Below, piece by piece: positions 1-7,146 of a DNA stretch of 9,645 nucleotides. The notes beneath the pieces are model-generated. The model saw only the letters and a program-made list of their open reading frames with translations. It was not told the origin of the DNA and did not search any database. Every line of letters starts with the position of its first letter. Within the stretch, counting starts at the first letter, position 1. Origin of the DNA: a bacterium (GTDB lineage Bacteria; UBP14; UBA6098; JAFGQG01). The DNA lies in NCBI GenBank assembly GCA_016930435.1, contig JAFGGQ010000050.1, forward strand, positions 1 to 9,645, read 5' to 3'. The position numbers and the translations under genes were made by a program.

Positions 1-47
1 AATATTTGAGATTGATTTTATATATGCAATTTGATTCCCCCTTTCGT

Positions 48-62
48 CCCGAGAAGCTCGGG
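48..62. repeat. Short GC-rich hairpin
   Basis: CCCGAG (48-53) pairs with CTCGGG (57-62) around a 3-base loop. No T run follows on either strand, so it does not look like an intrinsic terminator. It sits next to a second hairpin at 66-89, and together they resemble a dispersed extragenic palindromic element. Confidence 0.6.
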
Positions 63-65
63 CCA

Positions 66-89
66 CTTCCCCCCTGCGAGAGGGGGAAG
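66..89. repeat. GC-rich hairpin with 8-bp stem
   Basis: CTTCCCCC (66-73) pairs perfectly with GGGGGAAG (82-89) across an 8-base loop. No T run lies downstream on either strand, arguing against an intrinsic terminator. A further C-rich/G-rich pair (CCCC and GGGG around 152-166) lies close by, in keeping with extragenic repeat material. Confidence 0.65.
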
Positions 90-230
90 GGAAAAATCTG
101 GAAATTTAGCAAATTAGGCATATCAACTTTTATTTCTGGGAATCTTTGTTCCCCCTAATCCGTGGGGCTGAGGTACGAAGGCCGGAAGGGTGAAAATAAA
201 GAATATAATACCGTCATTTTCATCAAATAT

Positions 231-268
231 ATAACTAATATTCAACATTATCAACTGCATTTTACGGG
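231..268 (+). repeat. 38-bp repeat, left copy
   Basis: This 38-base segment begins ATAACTAATATTC and ends TTTTACGGG. It matches the reverse complement of 6664-6701 at 37 of 38 positions; the only difference is an A/T change at the eighth base. It lies in the gene-free stretch downstream of the tamB-like gene and points inward, toward the genes. Similarity falls off sharply on both sides. It is not a palindrome and encodes nothing visible. Confidence 0.9.
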
Positions 269-416
269 ATTAATAATTAATACCGATATGCAGGTTTTTA
301 TCAATTATCGGCTATCTCTAATATTAAGATACTGTTAGACTATTTAATGTAAACGATATATTAGAAATTCCCTTGGAAAGTAAACCACAGAGTTAAATAA
401 ATGAATACACAGTATT

Positions 417-3400
417 TTACCACTCAAATTTCAAGATTATATCTATTCCGCTCTCCTTAGCTGAACCTTCTAAAAGCTGGAGAAACAGGAAATGTGTAAG
501 TTCATATTCCAGGGTAATGGTCTGGGGAGTAATGTCCTTATCCTGGCTTTCTCCGATCCTTCTCATGTAGCTCATATACAGGTCATTAGTGAGGTATTTT
601 CCCACCACGAAAGTAGCGCTTTGCCAATTGTCTTCAGCGCTTAATTCAATATAATCCAGGTTCAATTTCTTTCCGAGTGTTTTTCCCAGCTGGTTTGAGA
701 GAATGTTTGCTGCAAAACCCTTTGCCAAGTCACCGGTTCCCCCACCGGCAGCATTTGATATCCCCGATTGTTGACCATAAGTTAATTCGTCCAGGCTACG
801 CCCGAACATTATGTATGAAATGGCATCTCCTTCAGTAATCTCTGAACCATTGATATTAAATTGCAGGATTGGATTAAGGGCTTTCCCAGTTACTGATAAT
901 CCCAGGTATTTCTTTTCCCGGTCGGCAGTTCTAAAAATATATTCCGCTTGCAGGAGCACTTCCGGGTTATATTCAGCCCCTCCCTGGAAATTTATGTTTC
1001 CCTTTTTTATATTGAACCGTCTTCCATAAAGATCGTAGTATCCCCTTATAATATTCACGAATCCGAAGATCTCGAAGTCCTCTCCTTCCTTGACCAGGTC
1101 AAGGTCACCGGATAATTCCATTTTCATTTCAGGACTCCGGATCCAGGTATTCTTTGGAAGGATCAGCTTGTATTTACCCCTGAGATTCTGCATGATCTCC
1201 ACCGGTTTCTTCTCTCCGTTCTCCACGGGTAGGTTTGTCAATTGCGCTGTACCAGTGCTCATCCCGCCTTCCTGAAGGGCTTCTACCAACATAGGGATCG
1301 ACATATCAACTTCTGCGCTGGTCATATTACTTTTGCCGGTCAGTACCGGGAGGTTGAAGCTGGACCGTAACACCGTCATTTTACCCCCAAAACCTGGCTT
1401 TTCAATATTTCCACTGAGTTCAGCATTTCCTGATACCTGTGCTTCAAAATCACGGTGGCGTAACGCAAAAAACTTGTCCGCTTTTAGTAAAACTCTCATG
1501 TCCTTAACTACTCCTGAGACAATACTGCTGTCCATCTCCAGGTAACCATTCAAGTTCAATTTCCCGTCACCGCGACTTACCTGCAGCTTGTCCAGGGTGA
1601 TCCGGGTATGATTTATACTCAAATCCACAATGAAATCCTTATAATCGATCCCGTACTCAGGGGCTCTAATGGCTCCATCCCGGATGCGTAAAAACCCGGT
1701 TGCTATAGGATCCTTGATCATATTTCCGACAACAATATCACATTCGATAATACCACTCATCGGCTCCACTTCATGCCCGATTGCTTTTAGAACTGTAAGT
1801 GGTAATCTCTCCGCCCTGATCCTGACCTCCATTTTCTTCTCATCATAGATCAAGTCGCCAGGGTTAGATAAGGACAGGTTAATTGGCAAGTACCCACTTA
1901 TAGTAAGACTATCAGTCAAAGCAGGGACCAGTGAGAACAACCAGGATACCTGCTCATCTTTATAACGTAGCCGTCCTGAGAGACTGCTGAAATCAAATTG
2001 ATTAATGTAACCATTATTCAATGCGACATTACTCTCAATGACCGGATGCTCAGCATTTCCCTTTATATCCAGGTTTATCGAGAGAACCCCGCCGGCAATC
2101 AACGGTAATTCGAAGGCTTTAATCAATTCCTTTACTTCCACATTCGAGATTTCAACCTGTAGATCCTCTTCACCGGATAAACTTATAGTTCCGCCAACCC
2201 GGATTTCCTGTTGGGTTCCCGGGACTGCAGATGGCGCTGATAGTTCAAAGCCCTTTATGCTATATGTCTCCTTCCCCAGAAGAAATTCCGTATTTTCGTT
2301 GCTGCCAGACCAAGTCCGGTCCCTGAGATTTACAGCAATCTCCGTAAGTACAATTCTCGGTATTCCCTCCATCAGGTATTGAGCTTCGAGGTGAGCGCTT
2401 ACACTGTCGCTTTGAATTACATTTAGGACGATCACAGTGCTATCCCCTGAATAGTTGCCCTGTATAGTTACAGTTTGCAGAGAAAGTTGCGGAGTTCCGG
2501 CATCACGAATGTTTATAGAACCTTCTACTTCCAATACTTCTAAAATACATTGTATTGAGATGTTTCCTGTAAGGGAATCAGCAAAAATGGTGTTATAAAG
2601 TATATCACTCAATTTCAATTCAATTTGGCTGGACAGAGAATCGATGCGCCCCGTCACTTTCCCTGACAGGTAACCTTCGGCGTCGAGTTGATCCGCCTTA
2701 ATAAAACCTTTAAGAGCTTCGAGATTCCCCAGCTCAAAACGGAATTGTAGGTCGCTCTCACCATCCATACTTGCGATACCCTTAAGGTTTAATGTGATAG
2801 CATTATTATTAAAAAATAAGGTATCTATTGACGCTGTTCTACCGGTGATGTTCATCCTGGCAAACAAGCTGTCTATCTTAATTTCCCTGAAAGTAGAGCG
2901 AGAGGCAAATATCTGGATATTGCTTTTTATGTTCTCCGGATCAAATCCCTTCCCCCTTGCGTATAATCCAAAATTCAAATTGGAGCTAAGGCTGTCATCA
3001 AGGAGTAAGAATGCTGCATTAAATTCCTTTGCAAGTATGCTTATATCATATTCCTGTGAATTTAAGAGGTCTTTAATTCCGCCCTTCAAATTGATTATTC
3101 CAAAATCCCCCCGAACGATGCTTTTAGCTTTAATATTTCCTTTATCGTATTCTGCGATTAATTCCAGCGCATCTACGAGACGGCCATGAATCAAGCATTT
3201 TGAAAATTCACTTGATAAGTGCATTGTCGCAGTTTCCATGGTAATACCAGTGCCCCGGGCGTTCAATCTGCCATTGATAATGTATTCCAAGGATGGGTCC
3301 CCAAACCATTGCGCCAAATCTATCTGTTGCATATCGATCGAGAAATAATACCTGACATTACACCCTTGCTCTGCATTTTTAAAAAGCTTACTTAAACATG

Positions 3401-4334
3401 CTATATCAGCTCTAAGTTTAATGTGTTGCTTATTCTCAATTAAATCAAGGAATGTTGTAAGAGAATCATCCCTGAAACCGGCAGTTAATGAAAAGCTGGG
3501 ATTGCTGTATATTCTGAGCGAGGGGAAAACGGTCCGAAACTCCCCCAATTCCAAAGGCTGGCTCTCGAGTTTAAAATCGGAGTTCTTGAAATTCCCCTCC
3601 GAGTAGTTACCTCTTCCATCGATCCTGTTATGGTCTGTCACTATAACCAGGTTCTCCAATTTTGTTTCGCCGTTACTTCTGGATGCCGAAAATGATATCT
3701 CCTTAAGGGAAAAGTCAGGATTCATAGTCCTGAATCCTAATTTTTTGAGATTCAGATTCATCAAATCAGGACTGTAAATACCCGAGAACCTGATATTAAT
3801 ATCCTTTATCCCCGTTGGAAGAATAGTATCCAATGCTTCTAACGCAAGATTAGCATCCACCAATTGAAAATTTTTCAGGATAAAGCTATAACCAAACGGC
3901 TCGCTGACTTCAGTGGTGTCATGATGCTCTGGAATGACGGGTTTCACAAGGGTTGAAAAATTCCAGGTGCTATCAGGAAATTGGCGAAGAAAGCCAACAG
4001 GGGATTCGATCAGAAGTAAATCGATATAAATTTCCTTCCTTAAAATTTTTAAAGGTTTGTAACGTACTTTAATTTCGGGTATGAATAAGATTGTATCTTT
4101 TTCATTCCTTAAAGTAATTTCCTTAAGGGTTAAATTAGTGAATAAGTTGCCGTCGAGCTTTTCGATAAGGAGTTCCGCGTTTAAAACCTGGTTTGCTTTT
4201 CTTACAATGATGTTTTTGAGCAGGTTCTTGGATATCCGGGTTTGGGAAAAAGCCATGAGTAAAATCACCAGCGCAACGGGTAACAGGAATAAACTCAGGA
4301 GGTATTTTCCCCATTTTTTTCTTTTCTGTGTCAT
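417..4334 (-). CDS. tamB: TamB-like translocation and assembly module protein (DUF490 family)
   Basis: The 1305-residue product matches the architecture and length of TamB (E. coli TamB is about 1260). In this family an N-terminal helix anchors the protein in the inner membrane, and a long beta-rich groove crosses the periplasm to an Omp85 partner, supporting outer-membrane protein assembly and/or phospholipid transport. Seen here: a basic start (MTQKRKK), one hydrophobic helix at about residues 11-30, then roughly 1000 residues of alternating beta-strand sequence with no other membrane segment. The C-terminal TamB domain follows, with the pattern FNIKKGNINFQGG near residues 1104-1116 and YIMFGRSLDEL near 1171-1181, ending in an aromatic residue (KFEW). 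The ATG start is fixed by an in-frame TAG directly before it. The gene lies 81 bases downstream of the Omp85 gene and is probably co-transcribed with it. No terminator is evident after the TAA stop. AsmA-family relatives are the only real alternative, but the C-terminal domain favours TamB. Confidence 0.92.
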   Translation of the reverse strand: MTQKRKKWGKYLLSLFLLPVALVILLMAFSQTRISKNLLKNIIVRKANQVLNAELLIEKLDGNLFTNLTLKEITLRNEKDTILFIPEIKVRYKPLKILRKEIYIDLLLIESPVGFLRQFPDSTWNFSTLVKPVIPEHHDTTEVSEPFGYSFILKNFQLVDANLALEALDTILPTGIKDINIRFSGIYSPDLMNLNLKKLGFRTMNPDFSLKEISFSASRSNGETKLENLVIVTDHNRIDGRGNYSEGNFKNSDFKLESQPLELGEFRTVFPSLRIYSNPSFSLTAGFRDDSLTTFLDLIENKQHIKLRADIACLSKLFKNAEQGCNVRYYFSIDMQQIDLAQWFGDPSLEYIINGRLNARGTGITMETATMHLSSEFSKCLIHGRLVDALELIAEYDKGNIKAKSIVRGDFGIINLKGGIKDLLNSQEYDISILAKEFNAAFLLLDDSLSSNLNFGLYARGKGFDPENIKSNIQIFASRSTFREIKIDSLFARMNITGRTASIDTLFFNNNAITLNLKGIASMDGESDLQFRFELGNLEALKGFIKADQLDAEGYLSGKVTGRIDSLSSQIELKLSDILYNTIFADSLTGNISIQCILEVLEVEGSINIRDAGTPQLSLQTVTIQGNYSGDSTVIVLNVIQSDSVSAHLEAQYLMEGIPRIVLTEIAVNLRDRTWSGSNENTEFLLGKETYSIKGFELSAPSAVPGTQQEIRVGGTISLSGEEDLQVEISNVEVKELIKAFELPLIAGGVLSINLDIKGNAEHPVIESNVALNNGYINQFDFSSLSGRLRYKDEQVSWLFSLVPALTDSLTISGYLPINLSLSNPGDLIYDEKKMEVRIRAERLPLTVLKAIGHEVEPMSGIIECDIVVGNMIKDPIATGFLRIRDGAIRAPEYGIDYKDFIVDLSINHTRITLDKLQVSRGDGKLNLNGYLEMDSSIVSGVVKDMRVLLKADKFFALRHRDFEAQVSGNAELSGNIEKPGFGGKMTVLRSSFNLPVLTGKSNMTSAEVDMSIPMLVEALQEGGMSTGTAQLTNLPVENGEKKPVEIMQNLRGKYKLILPKNTWIRSPEMKMELSGDLDLVKEGEDFEIFGFVNIIRGYYDLYGRRFNIKKGNINFQGGAEYNPEVLLQAEYIFRTADREKKYLGLSVTGKALNPILQFNINGSEITEGDAISYIMFGRSLDELTYGQQSGISNAAGGGTGDLAKGFAANILSNQLGKTLGKKLNLDYIELSAEDNWQSATFVVGKYLTNDLYMSYMRRIGESQDKDITPQTITLEYELTHFLFLQLLEGSAKESGIDIILKFEW

Positions 4335-4415
4335 CTATACACTTCTATTTTTCATATTTGATTCAATTTTGCTTTTTTCATTGTTTTGGTTTATGCGGCT
4401 TTATCCAGCCTAAAT

Positions 4416-6257
4416 CTAAAATGCCTGTCCCACGCTTATATGGAACTGAACTCTTTTCTCTTTATCCCAGACCGGGCTTGCCGTATCAAACCTGATAGGT
4501 CCGATGGGCGTATTGAACCTTAATCCTAATCCAGCTGAATAATGCAAATCTTCAATTTTATATGTATAGGAATCAAGCCATACATTGCCGAAATCCATGA
4601 AAGCTACCCCTGACAATAAACCAATGATGGGATAACGCAATTCTAGGCTGCCTTCGAACAGGCTATTTCCTCCCCGGGGGACGTTGTCTTCATCGAGAGG
4701 TCCAAGCATTGATCTTAACCACCCCCGGACAGAATTGCTGCCCCCTGAATAGAGACGGTCCTCCACCGGGATGATACCATGTTCATCCCTTGATCCAATA
4801 CCGCCAACTTTGCCCTTGAGAGCCAGGACAGTCCTCCACAAGCTTAAATATTTCCGCCCCTCGAACAACAACTTGCTATAATGATAATCACTACTGAATC
4901 CCAAACCACTCAATTTGAAGACCAGTGTGCTGAACATCCCTTTGGTAGGTGAGAACATTGGATTGCTGTTATCCCAGGAAGAGCCCAGAATAATACTGGA
5001 TTTTTTATAAACCTCCGGGATAAGAATACCAAAACCTTCATCAGTTGCGATGCTGTTGGTATCCAAACGGGTTTGTTCGAATGAATATGTTGCGGAGACA
5101 CTCAAGTTTCGGATTATCTGGTGCATAATAGTTGAACTGCCACCCACCCGATTGACTGTATAACCCGGTTCTTCCTGCCTGAGAATGTAAGGATTAGCCA
5201 CTAAAGTAGTTCTGGGGGTAATCAAGGCGGGTTGAGTGAGTTTAAGGTCGATGTTATAGGGTTCCAATCCGGAGTGCTTCAGGAATAAATTCAGCCGGCG
5301 CGCTCCACCCAGAAAATCAAAATATCGAAATTCTGAAAATACCCGAAATTTATCCTCCCTGCCATACCCGATCCCAAACCGGGTTCCGAAACGCGGCGCT
5401 TCCTTCAATTGTATGATCACTGGCACCGATTCTTCCTCATCCTTGCTAAGCTGGGATTTCACCGTAACGATCTGGAATACTCCCAGGCCGTAAACCTGCT
5501 CCTGAGACTTGTTTAAAAGACGCTGATCATAAACTTCTCCCTCCCTGAAAGCAAGCTGGCGGCTAACTAGTGAAGAAGAAACATATCCGCTACCTGTTAT
5601 TGTTGCCCCTCCGAAAATACAACGTGGACCACTTTCAATGCTCCAGTTTAAACTGACCTGGTTGGCAATAGTATCCACCTCCAGCAGAGGGTTTACCCGG
5701 GCATACGGATACCCGCTGTTCATTAAGAGATCGGTTAAAATCTCCTGGTCAAGGCTCACCGCCTTGTCGCTGAACCTTACTCCTCTCTCCAGGTTTAAGG
5801 ACTCCAAAACTCGATCGATAAATGCAGCTAATTCATCGTAAACGCTTTCAGAGAACATTGAGAGACTGTAATCCACAGCGGATACAAGGATCGGCTTCCC
5901 CTCACTAATATCGATGATCAGGCTTACCATTTCCTTCTCATCATTCACTTCCACAGCCCCAATAGTTACCTTAGCATTTAAAAATCCTTCTCTCTGGTAA
6001 AACCTCTTAAGATTTTTCAGGTCGCTTTCAAGAATATCCCTGCTGTAAAGGAATGGTTTCCTGCGAAGGATCAGTTTACTAAATTTGCTGGTACCATAGA
6101 GCGATACCTGGTCGAGAAGGGTACCGGAAGAAAAAGACTCATTACCGGTGAATTTGAGTTTCCGAAGTTGGTAATTATCCTGGGCGATAATTGGGCTAAC
6201 ATAACTTGTATGTAGGAGCAATAAGAATAAAATCCCGGTTTTAATACTTTTATTCAT
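4416..6257 (-). CDS. tamA: TamA/BamA-type Omp85 outer-membrane protein with three POTRA domains
   Basis: This is a 613-residue outer-membrane assembly protein of the Omp85 superfamily. Residues 1-25 are a Sec signal peptide (hydrophobic core FLLLL, likely cut after IIA). There is no lipobox cysteine, so it is not the lipoprotein variant TamL described in Bacteroidota. Three POTRA-like repeats follow at about 28-123, 124-213 and 214-290. The barrel spans about 291-613 and carries the family hallmarks: VRGW at 510-513 in the context GGSNSVRGW (the lid-locking loop 6 motif), the LRFNTPIGPIRFD signature near 579-591, and a terminal strand ending in phenylalanine. Three POTRAs, the short length and the adjacent tamB-like gene favour TamA over BamA, which usually has five POTRAs and is longer. 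The symbol rests on this context. The ATG is preceded immediately by an in-frame TAA, so the start cannot move upstream. Only weak Shine-Dalgarno-like sequence (AGG) lies ahead of it. Confidence 0.9.
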   Translation of the reverse strand: MNKSIKTGILFLLLLHTSYVSPIIAQDNYQLRKLKFTGNESFSSGTLLDQVSLYGTSKFSKLILRRKPFLYSRDILESDLKNLKRFYQREGFLNAKVTIGAVEVNDEKEMVSLIIDISEGKPILVSAVDYSLSMFSESVYDELAAFIDRVLESLNLERGVRFSDKAVSLDQEILTDLLMNSGYPYARVNPLLEVDTIANQVSLNWSIESGPRCIFGGATITGSGYVSSSLVSRQLAFREGEVYDQRLLNKSQEQVYGLGVFQIVTVKSQLSKDEEESVPVIIQLKEAPRFGTRFGIGYGREDKFRVFSEFRYFDFLGGARRLNLFLKHSGLEPYNIDLKLTQPALITPRTTLVANPYILRQEEPGYTVNRVGGSSTIMHQIIRNLSVSATYSFEQTRLDTNSIATDEGFGILIPEVYKKSSIILGSSWDNSNPMFSPTKGMFSTLVFKLSGLGFSSDYHYSKLLFEGRKYLSLWRTVLALKGKVGGIGSRDEHGIIPVEDRLYSGGSNSVRGWLRSMLGPLDEDNVPRGGNSLFEGSLELRYPIIGLLSGVAFMDFGNVWLDSYTYKIEDLHYSAGLGLRFNTPIGPIRFDTASPVWDKEKRVQFHISVGQAF

Positions 6258-6290
6258 TTAAAAAACCTGCATTGGTTTGGCAAGTTAATA

Positions 6291-6320
6291 TTTAAAATAA
6301 AGATTTTATGATAAGGTCAA
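6291..6320 (-). promoter_or_regulatory. Candidate promoter ahead of the tamA-like gene
   Basis: On the minus strand a TTGACC box (6320-6315) is followed after 18 bases by an AT-rich TTTAAA (6296-6291), about 35 bases before the tamA-like ATG. The -35 box matches the sigma-70 consensus at five of six positions and the -10 box at four of six. Bacteroidota use a different consensus (TTTG and TAnnTTTG), which is only partly met here, so this is a weak candidate. It would allow tamA-tamB to be expressed separately from the small frame upstream. Confidence 0.25.
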
Positions 6321-6344
6321 GTACAATTTTTCGTGTAAAAAGGT

Positions 6345-6593
6345 TTAGCATAGTATAAGTTGTTTTTTATCTGCTCCTTGACATAAACTATCTTTAAGGG
6401 ATTTCACTGCGGAAGGGAAGAGCTTACCATAATCATTTTCAAATATCTCCAGTAAGATATAAGCCATCTTCTGATCCAAAGATTCCAGAATAAAGGAGAC
6501 CTTGCAGCCTACTTCATCCTTGTATTTCTCCGTTATCTTGGACAATATATTCCTTACAAGTATAATCCCTCCTGATCGATTCATAAACTCCAT
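6345..6593 (-). CDS. Small hypothetical protein, 82 residues
   Basis: I do not recognise this frame. The product has no signal peptide or membrane segment. It looks like a small soluble, mostly helical protein with alternating charged and hydrophobic residues, for example KITEKYKDEVG and the stretch MAYILLEIFENDYGKLF. It contains three cysteines, one of them the last residue. The first ATG lies six codons after an in-frame TAG. A second ATG three codons later, with GGAG just before it, could be the true start. The frame lies on the same strand as the tamA-like gene, 87 bases upstream of it, so it could be the first gene of that operon. The amino-acid composition is plausible for a real protein, but the short length and lack of a known family leave open that it is a chance frame or a remnant. 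Confidence 0.4.
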   Translation of the reverse strand: MEFMNRSGGIILVRNILSKITEKYKDEVGCKVSFILESLDQKMAYILLEIFENDYGKLFPSAVKSLKDSLCQGADKKQLILC

Positions 6594-6663
6594 CCAAAAA
6601 GAGATAAACTACATTATATACACCAAGATCCTGATTCTTGAATCCTTCATACTCTATATTTAA

Positions 6664-6701
6664 CCCGTAAAATGCAGTTGATAATGTTGAATAATAGTTA
6701 T
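6664..6701 (-). repeat. 38-bp repeat, right copy (inverted)
   Basis: Read on the minus strand this is the partner of the repeat at 231-268, with one mismatch. It ends 70 bases before the ATG of the 82-residue frame and points toward that gene, so it could be a shared upstream regulatory element. A dispersed extragenic repeat is the other explanation. No direct target-site duplication is visible outside the two copies. Confidence 0.9.
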
Positions 6702-6703
6702 GA

Positions 6704-6725
6704 CCCTACCTCCAAAAGGGTAGGG
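6704..6725 (-). terminator. Hairpin, possible terminator or extragenic repeat
   Basis: CCCTACC (6704-6710) pairs with GGTAGGG (6719-6725) with an 8-base loop. On the minus strand TTTTCC precedes it and no T run follows; on the plus strand AAAATTCC follows. It therefore lacks the U-tract of a standard intrinsic terminator, although it could still stall a transcript arriving from the surface-protein gene. It directly abuts the 38-bp repeat (ends 6701). Confidence 0.3.
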
Positions 6726-6734
6726 AAAATTCCG

Positions 6735-6762
6735 AATAACAAATATCAAATAACAAACAAAT
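6735..6762. repeat. AT-rich short tandem repeat, 7-base period
   Basis: Four consecutive 7-base units are visible: AATAACA, AATATCA, AATAACA and a degenerate AACAAAT. Related words (AATACGAAATTCC) continue just after. It is non-coding and looks like a degenerate intergenic spacer repeat. Confidence 0.55.
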
Positions 6763-6880
6763 TCAGAATACGAAATTCCAAGCAAAGCGCAACATAAAAT
6801 ACCTTTATTACTATTGAAACTTATGAAATATCTCTATCTTTTCGACAAGGGGGAAATATTAGTAAATAGCGATATTACAC

Positions 6881-6909
6881 TTGACATACCTAATAATTCG
6901 TGTTATATT
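6881..6909 (+). promoter_or_regulatory. Sigma-70-like promoter on the plus strand
   Basis: TTGACA (6881-6886) is followed after exactly 17 bases by TATATT (6904-6909), a full consensus -35 and a five-of-six -10 with ideal spacing. No plus-strand gene of any size follows; only a six-codon frame starts at 6949. If active, it would produce a non-coding or antisense transcript running toward the 3' end of the surface-protein gene. In Bacteroidota the housekeeping sigma factor prefers other boxes, so activity is uncertain. Confidence 0.3.
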
Positions 6910-6942
6910 ACCGTCATTAATACTTTGTAATCAATAACACGA
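6898..6942. repeat. Perfect 9-bp inverted repeat, operator-like
   Basis: TCGTGTTAT (6898-6906) and ATAACACGA (6934-6942) are perfect reverse complements separated by 27 bases. The left arm overlaps the -10 box of the plus-strand promoter-like sequence. This placement would suit a DNA-binding regulator bridging two half-sites, or a stem in a transcript; neither can be settled from sequence alone. Confidence 0.5.
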
Positions 6943-7146
6943 TTTAACATGGAGAATAAAGGCGTTTAGGGAAAATAAGAGCCATTTACAGATGAAGATG
7001 TTTTCCCGGTGAGATAAATTTTGGGATAAGGACTTTATACAGATTCAGACGTAGATTGTTTGATTACGAGGCTATACCGGGTATTTCCTTTAAGCAAATT
7101 TAAACATCTCTCCCAACTTAGATACTTTTCAGGTATTTCGGTCTTT

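Larger units (their letters stand above)
1..416. other. Gene-free stretch downstream of the tamB-like gene
   Basis: I see no convincing gene, tRNA or classical rho-independent terminator here. The left part (about 35-190) has runs of C and G and several hairpins, unlike the AT-rich right part. The right part contains the left copy of the 38-bp repeat and a weak 6-bp inverted repeat, CCGATA (283-288) with TATCGG (306-311). The mixed composition suggests accumulated extragenic repeat material. Confidence 0.6.
6594..7146. other. Gene-free stretch between the surface-protein gene and the small frame
   Basis: This stretch of about 550 bases is AT-rich and holds no supported gene or tRNA on either strand. 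It contains the right copy of the 38-bp repeat, a 7-bp-stem hairpin, a 7-base-period AT-rich repeat, and a promoter-like sequence overlapped by a 9-bp inverted repeat. The segment directly after the surface-protein stop (about 7000-7146) shows no clear terminator. Confidence 0.6.

Noticed and set aside
283-311. CCGATA/TATCGG inverted repeat as terminator for the tamB-like gene
   Set aside because: The stem is only 6 bp with a 17-base loop and no T run follows it on the minus strand.
2038-3189. Plus-strand open frames antisense to the tamB-like gene (2038-2382 and 2794-3189)
   Set aside because: They are shadows of a long conserved minus-strand gene, with no family resemblance or leader signals.
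4352-4381. Nine-codon leader frame (MKKAKLNQI) in the tamA-tamB gap
   Set aside because: It is very short, has no attenuator-like structure around it, and A-rich leaders yield such frames by chance.
288-6273. Shared 12-base word ATGCAGGTTTTT near 289-300 and, inverted, near 6262-6273
   Set aside because: A 12-base match, partly a T run, is expected by chance in a window of this size.
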